Source: Lachnospiraceae bacterium
Lineage (GTDB): Bacteria > Bacillota > Clostridia > Lachnospirales > Lachnospiraceae
Direction: 5' to 3'
Length of the DNA: 64,000 bases
Assembly: GCA_022483465.1 (NCBI GenBank)
Contig: JAKVNF010000001.1
Coordinates: 868,001-932,000 of the forward strand
A model generated the notes under the pieces. The model was not told the origin of the DNA, did not search any database, and saw only the letters and a program-made list of their open reading frames with translations. A program made the position numbers and the translations under genes. How positions within the stretch are numbered: the first letter of the stretch is position 1; the number at the start of each line of letters is the position of its first letter. Positions 7,964-15,547 of the stretch are shown here, one piece after another.

Positions 7964-9214
7964 ATGGATACCGTAAAACTCGAGCAGGTACCAATTGATA
8001 AGCTGGTGCCTTATGCAAGGAATGCCAGAACACATTCCAAGGAACAGATCGCACAGCTAAGAGCAAGCCTTCGTGAATTTGGCTTTGTCTCCCCTGCCGT
8101 GATCGACAGTAAATACAACATCCTCGTCGGCCACGGACGTGTGCAGGCAGCACGCGAGGAAGGATATAAGACTATCCCCTGCGTCTTTGCCGAAAACCTG
8201 ACCGACGCTCAGAAGCGTGCCTATATCCTTGCCGACAATCAGCTGGCTCTGAATGCAGGATGGGATGAAGAGATGCTCTCTGTGGAACTGTCCGATTTGA
8301 AAGATGAATCCTTTGATCTGTCACTCCTCGGCTTTGACGAAAAGGATCTGGAAAAGCTGATGGCAGGCCCAGACGATGGCAGCGCACAAGATGATGATTT
8401 TGATCTCTCCGCTGCCCTTGAGAAGGCATCCTTCGTCGAAAAAGGTGATCTCTGGACGGTCGGAAAGCACCGACTGCTCTGCGGCGATGCTACTTCTCCT
8501 GAAGACGTCGAGCGCCTGATGGGAGGCAAGACCGCAAACCTGATCCTTACAGATCCGCCTTACGGAGTTTCCTTCAAAGCATCCGACGGGCTCACGATTG
8601 AAAACGACAGCCTGAAGGGCGATGAATTCTATAAGTTCCTGCTTTCTGCATTTACCAACATGGCCGCTCACCTTGAGAAAGGTGGTGCGGCTTATGTTTT
8701 CCACGCAGATACCGAGGGGCTTAACTTCCGAAAAGCCTTCATTGATGCCGGCTTCCATCTGGCAGGAGTGTGTATCTGGGTAAAAAACTCTCTGGTTCTC
8801 GGTCGTTCCGATTACCAGTGGCAGCATGAACCGATCCTCTACGGCTTCCTTCAGAATGGAAAGCATCCATGGTATTCCGACCGAAAGCAAACGACCATCT
8901 GGAACTTCAATAAGCCGAAGCGTAACAAGGATCACCCGACCAGCAAGCCGCTCGATCTTCTCTCCTACCCGATCAAGAATTCCAGTCAGGAGAACGCCAT
9001 CGTGCTCGATACCTTCGGCGGCTCCGGTTCCACGATGATGGCCTGTGAACAGATGAATCGAATCTGCTACATGTCAGAGCTTGATCCGAAATATGCCTCT
9101 GTGATCCTCCGCCGCTATGTCGAGGATACCGGTGATGCGGATGGTGTGTATGTAGAACGTGGCGGCAAGAAGCTCCCCTATTCCGACCTCGTAAAGGAAG
9201 TCGAAACCACATAA
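7964..9214 (+). CDS. ParB-like domain fused to DNA methyltransferase
   Basis: A 416-residue fusion. Residues 1-110 are a ParB/Srx-type domain (VPIDKLVPYARNARTHS, GHGRVQAAREEG). Residues about 150-416 are a beta-class amino-methyltransferase: catalytic TDPPYG near 196, then HPTSKP and the AdoMet loop DTFGGSGSTMMA near 350. It likely methylates adenine (N6) or cytosine (N4) in phage DNA to evade host restriction, with the ParB part guiding site choice; both are inferred. No paired restriction enzyme is nearby. It starts one base after terS ends. Confidence 0.85.
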   Translation: MDTVKLEQVPIDKLVPYARNARTHSKEQIAQLRASLREFGFVSPAVIDSKYNILVGHGRVQAAREEGYKTIPCVFAENLTDAQKRAYILADNQLALNAGWDEEMLSVELSDLKDESFDLSLLGFDEKDLEKLMAGPDDGSAQDDDFDLSAALEKASFVEKGDLWTVGKHRLLCGDATSPEDVERLMGGKTANLILTDPPYGVSFKASDGLTIENDSLKGDEFYKFLLSAFTNMAAHLEKGGAAYVFHADTEGLNFRKAFIDAGFHLAGVCIWVKNSLVLGRSDYQWQHEPILYGFLQNGKHPWYSDRKQTTIWNFNKPKRNKDHPTSKPLDLLSYPIKNSSQENAIVLDTFGGSGSTMMACEQMNRICYMSELDPKYASVILRRYVEDTGDADGVYVERGGKKLPYSDLVKEVETT

Positions 9215-9265
9215 ACTGCTGCGTTTCTTCGGCTTCTCTTTGGTAGTTATTTCATTTAGATTCTC

Positions 9266-9294
9266 TTGCTATATTCCGGGCACAGAGTGATGTA
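9266..9294 (+). promoter_or_regulatory. Promoter-like element A (TTGCTA-N17-GATGTA)
   Basis: TTGCTA, exactly 17 bases ending in AGAGT, then GATGTATGTAC. The same arrangement is found at 10483, 11388 and 39967. It stands about 30 bases before the virulence-related gene and is its likely promoter. Gap 9215-9323 holds nothing else. Confidence 0.55.
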
Positions 9295-9323
9295 TGTACT
9301 ACAAAACAAAGGAGGTACATACC

Positions 9324-10034
9324 ATGAAACTTGCATTTAACGTTACCAAGGAAAACAAGAAGGCTTTCGCAAAGGCCATCGGAGAGATCACCGGAGAAAA
9401 AGCAGTCTACCAGTTCACCCCGACCTACGCCTTCCAGATCGGCGACCTGACCGTAAACCGGGATGCAACCCTGACGGCTCCGGACGGAAAGGACCTCGGG
9501 AGCCTGCTCGAAGCCCTAAAAGCTCAGGGGTATGAATTGCTTGAAGCCAAGGGCGCCCCGGAAGCTGAGCCACAGGAAGAAACACCTGCCGCAGACGAGA
9601 AGACGGAAGCAGATGAGAAAGCGCCGGAGCTTACGGTGAGCCTCCCGCTCACAGCCGCAAACGTCGGAACCCTGACGAACATCCTCTCCTCCAAGGGAGA
9701 CCTGATCCGGCACGCCCTCGGGGTCACGGACCTTCGAATCAACGTCACCGAGGACAAGATTGAATTCCCATGGTTTACCCGGGAACTTACCGCCGAGGAA
9801 GCAAAAGCTTACACCACTTTCCTTTCCCTGCTCTGCAAGTTCTCAAAAGAGCTGAAACACGCCAGCAACAGGCCGGTAGAAACGGACAATGAGAAATACG
9901 CCTTCCGCTGCTTCCTTCTCCGCCTCGGCTTTATCGGACCGGAGTACAAGAAAGCAAGAAAGATCCTGCTTCAGAACCTGACCGGAAGCGCAGCCTTCCG
10001 AAACGGAGCTCCGTCAAAGGAGGCAAAGGCATGA
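9324..10034 (+). CDS. Phage 'virulence-related protein' family, function unknown
   Basis: A 236-residue protein commonly labelled virulence protein in Firmicute phages and conjugative elements, without biochemical support. The N-terminal domain (MKLAFNVTKENKKAFAKAIG... YAFQIGDLTVNRDGTL-like) is followed by an acidic linker rich in E, A and P (residues about 85-110) and a C-terminal helical domain (LTAEEAKAYTTFLSLLCKF). ATG at 9324 follows GGAGG. It has its own promoter-like element and heads a three-gene unit with the DUF4314 and DUF5049 genes, within an accessory block between the terminase genes. Confidence 0.6.
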   Translation: MKLAFNVTKENKKAFAKAIGEITGEKAVYQFTPTYAFQIGDLTVNRDATLTAPDGKDLGSLLEALKAQGYELLEAKGAPEAEPQEETPAADEKTEADEKAPELTVSLPLTAANVGTLTNILSSKGDLIRHALGVTDLRINVTEDKIEFPWFTRELTAEEAKAYTTFLSLLCKFSKELKHASNRPVETDNEKYAFRCFLLRLGFIGPEYKKARKILLQNLTGSAAFRNGAPSKEAKA

Positions 10035-10255
10035 GAATGATAAGCGAGACAGCACTCAAGGCTCTGCGGGAGAATTACCCGCAGGGCACACGAATCGAAC
10101 TGGTGCAGATGGATGATATTCAGGCGCCGCCTGCAGGAACCCTCGGAACCGTCATCGGAGTCGATGATACGGGGAGCCTTCTGGTGAACTGGGACAACGG
10201 CTCCGGCCTCAACGTGATCTACGGCGAAGATGTCGTAAGAAAGGTGGCAAGATGA
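10031..10255 (+). CDS. DUF4314 protein
   Basis: A 74-residue protein whose core GTRIELVQMDDIQAPPAGTLGTVIGVDDTGSLLVNWDNGSGLNVIYGEDVV matches the DUF4314 fold, a small beta-barrel of the SH3/KOW type (quoted in pieces). Function unknown. It overlaps the upstream stop by four bases and the DUF5049 start likewise, so the three are co-translated. Confidence 0.75.
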   Translation: MRMISETALKALRENYPQGTRIELVQMDDIQAPPAGTLGTVIGVDDTGSLLVNWDNGSGLNVIYGEDVVRKVAR

Positions 10256-10431
10256 TGGATCCGAAAGTAAAGGAACAGATCCTTTCGATCCGCGATACGG
10301 GACTTACGAACATGTTCGATCTTCCGATGGTTCAGCGCCTTGCCTACGAGAGAGGCTACTTCGAGCTGGTCCTCTACCTCGAGGATCACCGCGATGAATA
10401 TGCCCATCTCATCCTGCACGGCGAGGCATAA
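10252..10431 (+). CDS. DUF5049 protein (too short for the ORF track)
   Basis: A 59-residue ORF read directly from the sequence: MMDPKVKEQILSIRDTG, then TNMFDLPMVQRLAYERGY and FELVLYLEDHRDEYAHLIL. This is the DUF5049 pattern, which regularly accompanies DUF4314. Its ATGATG overlaps the DUF4314 stop. Function unknown; possibly an accessory or anti-defence product by context only. Confidence 0.75.
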   Translation: MMDPKVKEQILSIRDTGLTNMFDLPMVQRLAYERGYFELVLYLEDHRDEYAHLILHGEA

Positions 10432-10482
10432 ATTACACAGCTTTTGCCCTCAAATCTTGTGCAAATTATGATCTACATTTCC

Positions 10483-10511
10483 TTGCTATATCTTCCCGGT
10501 AGAGTGATTAA
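10483..10511 (+). promoter_or_regulatory. Promoter-like element B (TTGCTA-N17-GATTAA)
   Basis: Second copy of the TTGNTN-N17-GATNTA family, again with AGAGT just before GAT. Six bases further on begins a 14-codon ORF (MPKENKHKARRTKQ, 10517-10561) whose TGA overlaps the ATG of the next gene. If GATTAA is a -10, transcription would begin at about that ORF's ATG. Confidence 0.55.
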
Positions 10512-10557
10512 TACACATGCCAAAGGAAAACAAGCACAAAGCAAGGAGGACAAAGCA

Positions 10558-10992
10558 ATGACGAACATTTTCGAAGAAACCTACAACACCATCGCAGAAG
10601 CAAAGAAAGCCTACAAGGAAGCCACCACCGCAGAGGAGCGGGACGCCGCAAGAGAAGCCGGGAAGGAAGCCGAGGACAGGATCGATGCGATGGGCGACAT
10701 CGCCTGGAAGATCTGGAGGGCTTACGAGAAATCAAGAGACAACGAGAACGAGATCCTCGACTTCGACGACATCATCTGGGACCGGGATGTGGAAGCCCTC
10801 ACCGCATGCATGAAGGAGAACGGCATCAAGGCCTTCACCTACTCCTGCAGGGCAACGGATGCAATCGAAACCTTATGGCTTTTTAAAGAGGCAGGCTGCA
10901 CGATCGGCGAGATGGTTGAGGTCAACCTCCGGAAGGACCTCTGGGGCAAAGGATATGAAAAAGGCCACGCCTTCAAGATGATCCTGAATTAA
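10558..10992 (+). CDS. Hypothetical accessory phage protein
   Basis: A 144-residue acidic helical protein (MTNIFEETYNTIAEAKKAYK..., then DAMGDIAWKIWRAYEKSRDN and a C-terminal domain with CMKENGIKAFTYSCRATDAIETLWLFKEAGCTIGEM, cited in parts). I do not recognise a function. AAGGAGG precedes the ATG at 10558; the ORF track start at 10444 runs through the promoter. It is a single-gene unit flanked by promoter element B and a hairpin. Confidence 0.55.
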   Translation: MTNIFEETYNTIAEAKKAYKEATTAEERDAAREAGKEAEDRIDAMGDIAWKIWRAYEKSRDNENEILDFDDIIWDRDVEALTACMKENGIKAFTYSCRATDAIETLWLFKEAGCTIGEMVEVNLRKDLWGKGYEKGHAFKMILN

Positions 10993-10994
10993 GG

Positions 10995-11030
10995 GAATTG
11001 GGAGGGCCCTGAAGAGGGGCCTTCCAATTC
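10995..11030 (+). terminator. Strong hairpin without T-run
   Basis: GAATTGGGAGGGCCC pairs with GGGCCTTCCAATTC (one bulge). There is no T-run, so it may be an RNA-stability or processing hairpin rather than a terminator. Similar T-less hairpins follow the next two small genes (about 11296-11327 and 11705-11730) and the capsid gene (16768-16793). Confidence 0.4.
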
Positions 11031-11056
11031 TGGAACACGGAAAGGAGACAAAGACC

Positions 11057-11287
11057 ATGACAAGACAGAAAAAGGAAATCCTGAAGAAGATTGACGAAAT
11101 CGAAACATTTATTGCCGTCGATGATAAGCTTGGATGCGGAATGGCGCCTCCCGGTGCTTACGATTCTCTGTACGAGGAAGAGAACCGGCTCTGGGAAGAA
11201 CTAGCGCACTTAAGCCATTACCCGGATGCCATATCGATGCAGATGGATCCGAGAAGCATCGCCAGAGCGGAGGTGCCATTCAAGTAA
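11057..11287 (+). CDS. Hypothetical small phage protein
   Basis: A 76-residue acidic protein: an N-terminal helix (KKEILKKIDEIETFIAVDDKLG), a GCGMAPPGAYDSLYEEENRLW segment and a proline-poor tail. No family recognised. AAAGGAG lies upstream. It sits between two T-less hairpins inside the accessory block between terS and terL. Confidence 0.5.
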   Translation: MTRQKKEILKKIDEIETFIAVDDKLGCGMAPPGAYDSLYEEENRLWEELAHLSHYPDAISMQMDPRSIARAEVPFK

Positions 11288-11387
11288 AAAGAATCGGGAA
11301 CGGAGCCCTTATGAAAGGCCCTGTTCCTCGTACAAATACACACAATTTCTTCCGCTGATCTTTGTCACATATATGCGTTGGTTCTCC

Positions 11388-11416
11388 TTGCTTTATATCC
11401 GGCGCAGAGTGATATA
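11388..11416 (+). promoter_or_regulatory. Promoter-like element C (TTGCTT-N17-GATATA)
   Basis: Third copy of the element, with CAGAGT before GATATATGTAC. ATGCCAAAGGAAAA follows at 11422, as in copy B, and would be at the predicted transcription start. Here the MPKEK leader is in frame with the next gene. Confidence 0.55.
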
Positions 11417-11466
11417 TGTACATGCCAAAGGAAAAGGGCACACAAAAGAAACGGAGGAAAAAGACC

Positions 11467-11694
11467 ATGTGGAAAAAAGGAAGCATTAAGATCGAGAACC
11501 AGACATTCACCTACTGCGCAAAGGTATACGGAGAGCCTAGCGAGGACTACGGCATCGAAGGCGGCAAGATCAGCAAGCTTGAGATTTGCCTCGGAGACTT
11601 CCCGGTCGCAAGATACGACAGAGGCTGGGACATCGAGCCGGAAACAGAAAACGCACAGCTGGCGGTTCTTGCCATCATGAACAACTTCAGATAA
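11467..11694 (+). CDS. Hypothetical small accessory phage protein
   Basis: A 75-residue protein (MWKKGSIKIENQTFTYCAKVY, GIEGGKISKLEICLGDFPVA, then DNA...AVLAIMNNF). Short proteins of this shape recur in Firmicute phages and ICEs, but I know no function. ATG at 11467 has CGGAGG upstream. A longer form starting at ATG 11422 (MPKEKGTQKKRR...) is possible if the transcript is leaderless. Confidence 0.55.
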   Translation: MWKKGSIKIENQTFTYCAKVYGEPSEDYGIEGGKISKLEICLGDFPVARYDRGWDIEPETENAQLAVLAIMNNFR

Positions 11695-11751
11695 GAAAGC
11701 ACCGAGAGGGAGCCGCAAGGCTCTTTCTCTCGTACACAAACCACATGGTCT

Positions 11752-11775
11752 GGATCGCTTCGGCGGTCCTTTTTT
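11752..11775 (+). terminator. UUCG-loop intrinsic terminator before terL
   Basis: GGATCGC-TTCG-GCGGTCC followed by six T. A textbook terminator closing the accessory block, immediately ahead of the terL ribosome site. A T-less hairpin (AGAGGGAGCC-GCAA-GGCTCTTTCTCT, 11705-11730) lies just before it. Confidence 0.75.
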
Positions 11776-11799
11776 GATGCAAGGAAAGGAGGTCGCCTG

Positions 11800-13407
11800 A
11801 TGGCGATGCGAAAACTGAAGAATTACAAGCCGACACGCTTTATGGCGGAGACCTCCCACTACAGCAAGGAGGCTGCAGATTATGCCGTGCTCTTTATCGA
11901 AAGTCTCCGGCATACCAAAGGCAGCTGGTACCGGAAGCCCTTTGATCTGATTGACTGGCAGGAGCAGATCATCCGAGATCTTTTTGGTGTTTTGAAGCCA
12001 AACGGCTATCGCCAGTTCAATACAGCCTACATCGAGATTCCAAAGAAACAAGGAAAGTCCGAGCTTGCCGCGGCGGTCGCTCTGCTTCTCACCTGCGGCG
12101 ATGGGGAAGAGCGTGCAGAAGTCTACGGTTGTGCCGCAGACAGAAATCAGGCCAAGATCGTGTACGACGTGGCCGTTGATATGGTGCGGCTCTGCCCCGC
12201 TCTGGATAAACGAGTGAAGATTCTGGAATCCCAGAAGAAACTCATCTATCTTCCGACGAACAGTACCTATCAGGTGCTCTCTGCAGATGTCGCCAATAAA
12301 CACGGTTTTAATACGAGCGGCGTGATTTTCGATGAGCTTCACACCCAGCCGAATCGGAAATTATACGACGTTATGACAAAAGGATCCGGCGATGCCAGAA
12401 CCCAGCCGCTTTACTTTCTGATCACGACTGCAGGAACGGATACGAATAGCATCTGCTACGAGGTCCACCAGAAGGCACTCGATATTATCGCCGGAAGAAA
12501 GATTGATCCGACCTTCTACCCTGTGATCTACGGCGCAGCGGAATCCGACGACTGGACAGATCCGGAGGTCTGGAAGAAAGCGAATCCGTCGCTTGGCATC
12601 ACGGTCGGCATCGATAAGGTGCAAGATGCCTGCAACTCCGCCAAACAGAATCCCGGCGAAGAGAACGCCTTCCGGCAGCTGAGACTGAACCAATGGGTAA
12701 AACAGGCTGTCCGCTGGATGCCAATGGACAAATGGGACGCCTGTGCCTATCCTGTGGATCCGGATGAGCTGGAGGGCCGTGTCTGCTATGGCGGTCTTGA
12801 CCTTTCGTCCACAACGGATATCACAGCCTTTGTCCTCGTCTTCCCGCCAAGGGATGAGACGGATAAATATGTGGTTCTCCCCTACTTCTGGATTCCGGAG
12901 GACAACGTTGATCTTCGTGTGAGGCGTGATCACGTTCCTTACGACCTCTGGGAGAAGGAAGGCTATCTCGAAACGACCGAAGGCAATGTCATTCATTACG
13001 GATTTATCGAGAAGTTCATCGAGAATCTCGGGAACCGGTTCAATATCCGTGAGATCGCCTTTGACCGCTGGGGAGCTGTCCAGATGGTACAGAACCTCGA
13101 GGGCATGGGCTTTACCGTTGTTCCTTTCGGCCAGGGATTTAAAGATATGTCTCCGCCTACCAAGGAGCTCATGAATCTGGTCCTTGAGAAACGGATTGCC
13201 CACGGCGGGCATCCGGTGCTCCGCTGGATGATGGATAACATCTTCATCCGTCGTGATCCGGCAGGAAACATCAAGGCAGACAAGGAAAAGTCCACAGAGA
13301 AGATCGATGGCGCGGTCGCTATGATCATGGGCCTCGACCGGGCAATCCGGTGCGGCAACGATAGCGGCGAATCCGTCTACGACGACCGCGGCATCCTCTT
13401 TCTCTGA
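11800..13407 (+). CDS. terL: Terminase large subunit
   Basis: A 535-residue packaging motor (Terminase_1/P27-partner type). The N-terminal ATPase has the Walker A-like IEIPKKQGKSELAAAVAL near residue 80 and Walker B GVIFDELHTQ near 176. The C-terminal nuclease has GGLDLSSTTDITAFVLVF near 330 and later acidic residues in EIAFDRWGAVQ and KIDGAVAMIMGLD. It pumps DNA into the procapsid and cuts it. AAAGGAGG precedes the ATG. It heads the head-morphogenesis operon (portal, protease, capsid). Confidence 0.92.
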   Translation: MAMRKLKNYKPTRFMAETSHYSKEAADYAVLFIESLRHTKGSWYRKPFDLIDWQEQIIRDLFGVLKPNGYRQFNTAYIEIPKKQGKSELAAAVALLLTCGDGEERAEVYGCAADRNQAKIVYDVAVDMVRLCPALDKRVKILESQKKLIYLPTNSTYQVLSADVANKHGFNTSGVIFDELHTQPNRKLYDVMTKGSGDARTQPLYFLITTAGTDTNSICYEVHQKALDIIAGRKIDPTFYPVIYGAAESDDWTDPEVWKKANPSLGITVGIDKVQDACNSAKQNPGEENAFRQLRLNQWVKQAVRWMPMDKWDACAYPVDPDELEGRVCYGGLDLSSTTDITAFVLVFPPRDETDKYVVLPYFWIPEDNVDLRVRRDHVPYDLWEKEGYLETTEGNVIHYGFIEKFIENLGNRFNIREIAFDRWGAVQMVQNLEGMGFTVVPFGQGFKDMSPPTKELMNLVLEKRIAHGGHPVLRWMMDNIFIRRDPAGNIKADKEKSTEKIDGAVAMIMGLDRAIRCGNDSGESVYDDRGILFL

Positions 13408-13424
13408 TCATGCAGGAGGTATGA

Positions 13425-14762
13425 ATGAGCATCTTTTCAAAACTATTTAAATCCAGAGATAAGCCGCAGAACTCCACGAACGGGTCCGGCTATCGCTACT
13501 ACTTCGGCGGCACGACTTCCGGCAATACCGTAACGGAACGATCTGCCATGCAGATCTCAGCAGTCTATGCCTGCGTCCGTGTTCTCTCGGAGGCCATCGC
13601 AAGCCTGCCGCTTCACCTCTATGAATACACAGAGGAAGGCAGCAAGGTGAAAGCTGTGAAACATCCGCTTTACCGGCTTTTACATGATGAGCCGAATCCG
13701 GAAATGACATCGTATATCTTCCGGGAGACTTTGATGACGCATCTGCTCCTCTGGGGCAACGCTTACGCACAGATCATAAGGAACGGACGCGGTGAAGTCG
13801 TAGGGCTATATCCTCTGATGGCAAACCGGATGCGTGTGGACCGTGATGAGAACGGCCACATCTACTATGAGTACCAGATGAATACCTCGGATGCTCCCAC
13901 GATGAAAACCGGAACGGTCCGGCTCTCCCCGGAGGAAGTGCTGCATGTTCCCGGTCTTGGCTTTGACGGCCTTGTCGGTTACTCCCCTATCGCGATGGCG
14001 AAGAACTCCATCGGCATGGCAATGGCAACCGAAGAATACGGCGCGTCCTTCTTTAAGAACGGCGCGAATCCGTCCGGCGTGCTTTCCATGCCCGGGACGG
14101 TAAAGGATCCGGAGAAGATCCGCTCCTCTTGGGAAGCGGGCTTCGGAGGAAGCCACAAGGCCAACAAGGTTGCGATCTTAGAGGAGGGCATGACTTATAC
14201 CCCGATCTCCATCTCGCCCGAACAGGCGCAGTTTCTGGAGACTCGGAAATTCCAGCTGGATGAGATCGCAAGGATCTTCCGGATTCCACCCCACCTCATC
14301 GGTGATCTGGAGCATGCAACCTTCTCAAACATTGAGGAGCAGTCACTGGAATTTGTCACTTATACGCTGGAGCCGTGGCTCGTCCGCTGGGAACAGTCGA
14401 TGCAGCGCTCTCTCCTGCTTCCGCAGGAAAAGGAAAACTACTTCATCCGCTTCAACGTGGACGGCCTGCTTCGAGGAGATTACGGCAGCCGGATGAGCGG
14501 CTACGCCACCGGCATTCAGAACGGCATCTACTCCATCAATGATGTGAGAGAGCTTGAAAACATGGACCTGCTTTCTGATGAGGAAGGCGGCAACCTTCAC
14601 GTCCTGAACGGAAATGTCGTAAAACTCGCTGACGCAGGATCCGCGTATGAGAAGAATACAGAATCAGAAAATAAGGAGGACTCAGATGAATCCACAGAAG
14701 AAGTTCTGGAAATGGGTAAGAAACAAAACGCCCGTACCGGAAAATCCAAGCGAAACAACTGA
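13425..14762 (+). CDS. Portal protein, HK97 type
   Basis: A 445-residue portal protein. Recognisable blocks are SAMQISAVYACVRVLSEAIASLPLHLYE, LTPEVLH-type RLSPEEVLHVPGLGFDGLVGYSP and RIFRIPPHLIGDLEHATFSNIEEQ. It forms the dodecameric vertex ring through which DNA enters and to which connector proteins bind. The last 77 bases overlap the protease gene in another frame, typical for this gene pair. CAGGAGG precedes the ATG. Confidence 0.92.
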   Translation: MSIFSKLFKSRDKPQNSTNGSGYRYYFGGTTSGNTVTERSAMQISAVYACVRVLSEAIASLPLHLYEYTEEGSKVKAVKHPLYRLLHDEPNPEMTSYIFRETLMTHLLLWGNAYAQIIRNGRGEVVGLYPLMANRMRVDRDENGHIYYEYQMNTSDAPTMKTGTVRLSPEEVLHVPGLGFDGLVGYSPIAMAKNSIGMAMATEEYGASFFKNGANPSGVLSMPGTVKDPEKIRSSWEAGFGGSHKANKVAILEEGMTYTPISISPEQAQFLETRKFQLDEIARIFRIPPHLIGDLEHATFSNIEEQSLEFVTYTLEPWLVRWEQSMQRSLLLPQEKENYFIRFNVDGLLRGDYGSRMSGYATGIQNGIYSINDVRELENMDLLSDEEGGNLHVLNGNVVKLADAGSAYEKNTESENKEDSDESTEEVLEMGKKQNARTGKSKRNN

Positions 14763-15534
14763 ATCAAGAACCTTGTTCTTAAACGGAACAATCGCTGAAG
14801 AGTCGTGGTTTGACGATGACGTCACCCCGGCTCTTTTTCGTTCCGATCTTGAGAACGGAACCGGCGACATCACCGTCTGGGTAAACAGCCCCGGAGGCGA
14901 CTGCTTCGCGGCAGCTCAGATCTACAACATGCTCCGTGACTACAAGGGAAAGGTCACCGTCAAGGTAGACGGTCTTGCTGCATCGGCAGCGTCCGTCATT
15001 GCAATGGCAGGCGATACGGTTCTCGTCTCTCCTGTCTCGATGATCATGATCCATAACCCGAGCACTGTTGCGATGGGTGACACAGCAGAAATGCAGAAAG
15101 CCATCCAGATGCTCTCCGAGGTGAAGGATTCCATCATCAATGCCTATCAGGCAAAGACCGGTCTTTCGAGAAACAAGCTCTCGAAACTCATGGATGAGGA
15201 GACCTGGATGGATGCCGGCAAGGCTGTGGAGCTTCACTTTGCAGACGGCATGATCGAGCGCGACGAACTCTACGGTACCAAAACAGTACCTGAGCCTGAC
15301 GAAGAGGATGAGCCATCCGAGAGCGATGAGAAACCGGACGAGTCGTCAGAGGAGATTGAAGAGCAGCCTTCCGGCATGCTTTTCTCCCGCTACCAGGTGG
15401 CAGCAGCGATCAATAAGAAACTCTGCGACTACGCAAGGAACCACCCTGCAACCCCGCAGGCCAAAGATACCACTCACTTACACAGGGTCGATGACCTCGA
15501 AAAGAGACTCGATCTCATGAAACAGTTCATCTAA
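14686..15534 (+). CDS. Head maturation protease, ClpP (S14) type
   Basis: A 282-residue prohead protease. The ClpP-like core contains TVWVNSPGGDCFAAAQIYN, the serine in GLAASAASVIAMAGD near residue 98 and the histidine in MIMIHNPSTV near 122. An acidic tail (DEEDEPSESDEKPDESSEE) leads to a C-terminal helix that may act as scaffold. It cleaves the capsid delta domain during maturation. The start at 14686 follows AAGGAGG and lies inside the portal gene; the longer ORF from 14647 is less likely. Confidence 0.9.
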   Translation: MNPQKKFWKWVRNKTPVPENPSETTESRTLFLNGTIAEESWFDDDVTPALFRSDLENGTGDITVWVNSPGGDCFAAAQIYNMLRDYKGKVTVKVDGLAASAASVIAMAGDTVLVSPVSMIMIHNPSTVAMGDTAEMQKAIQMLSEVKDSIINAYQAKTGLSRNKLSKLMDEETWMDAGKAVELHFADGMIERDELYGTKTVPEPDEEDEPSESDEKPDESSEEIEEQPSGMLFSRYQVAAAINKKLCDYARNHPATPQAKDTTHLHRVDDLEKRLDLMKQFI

Positions 15535-15547
15535 GGAGGAAAATATT

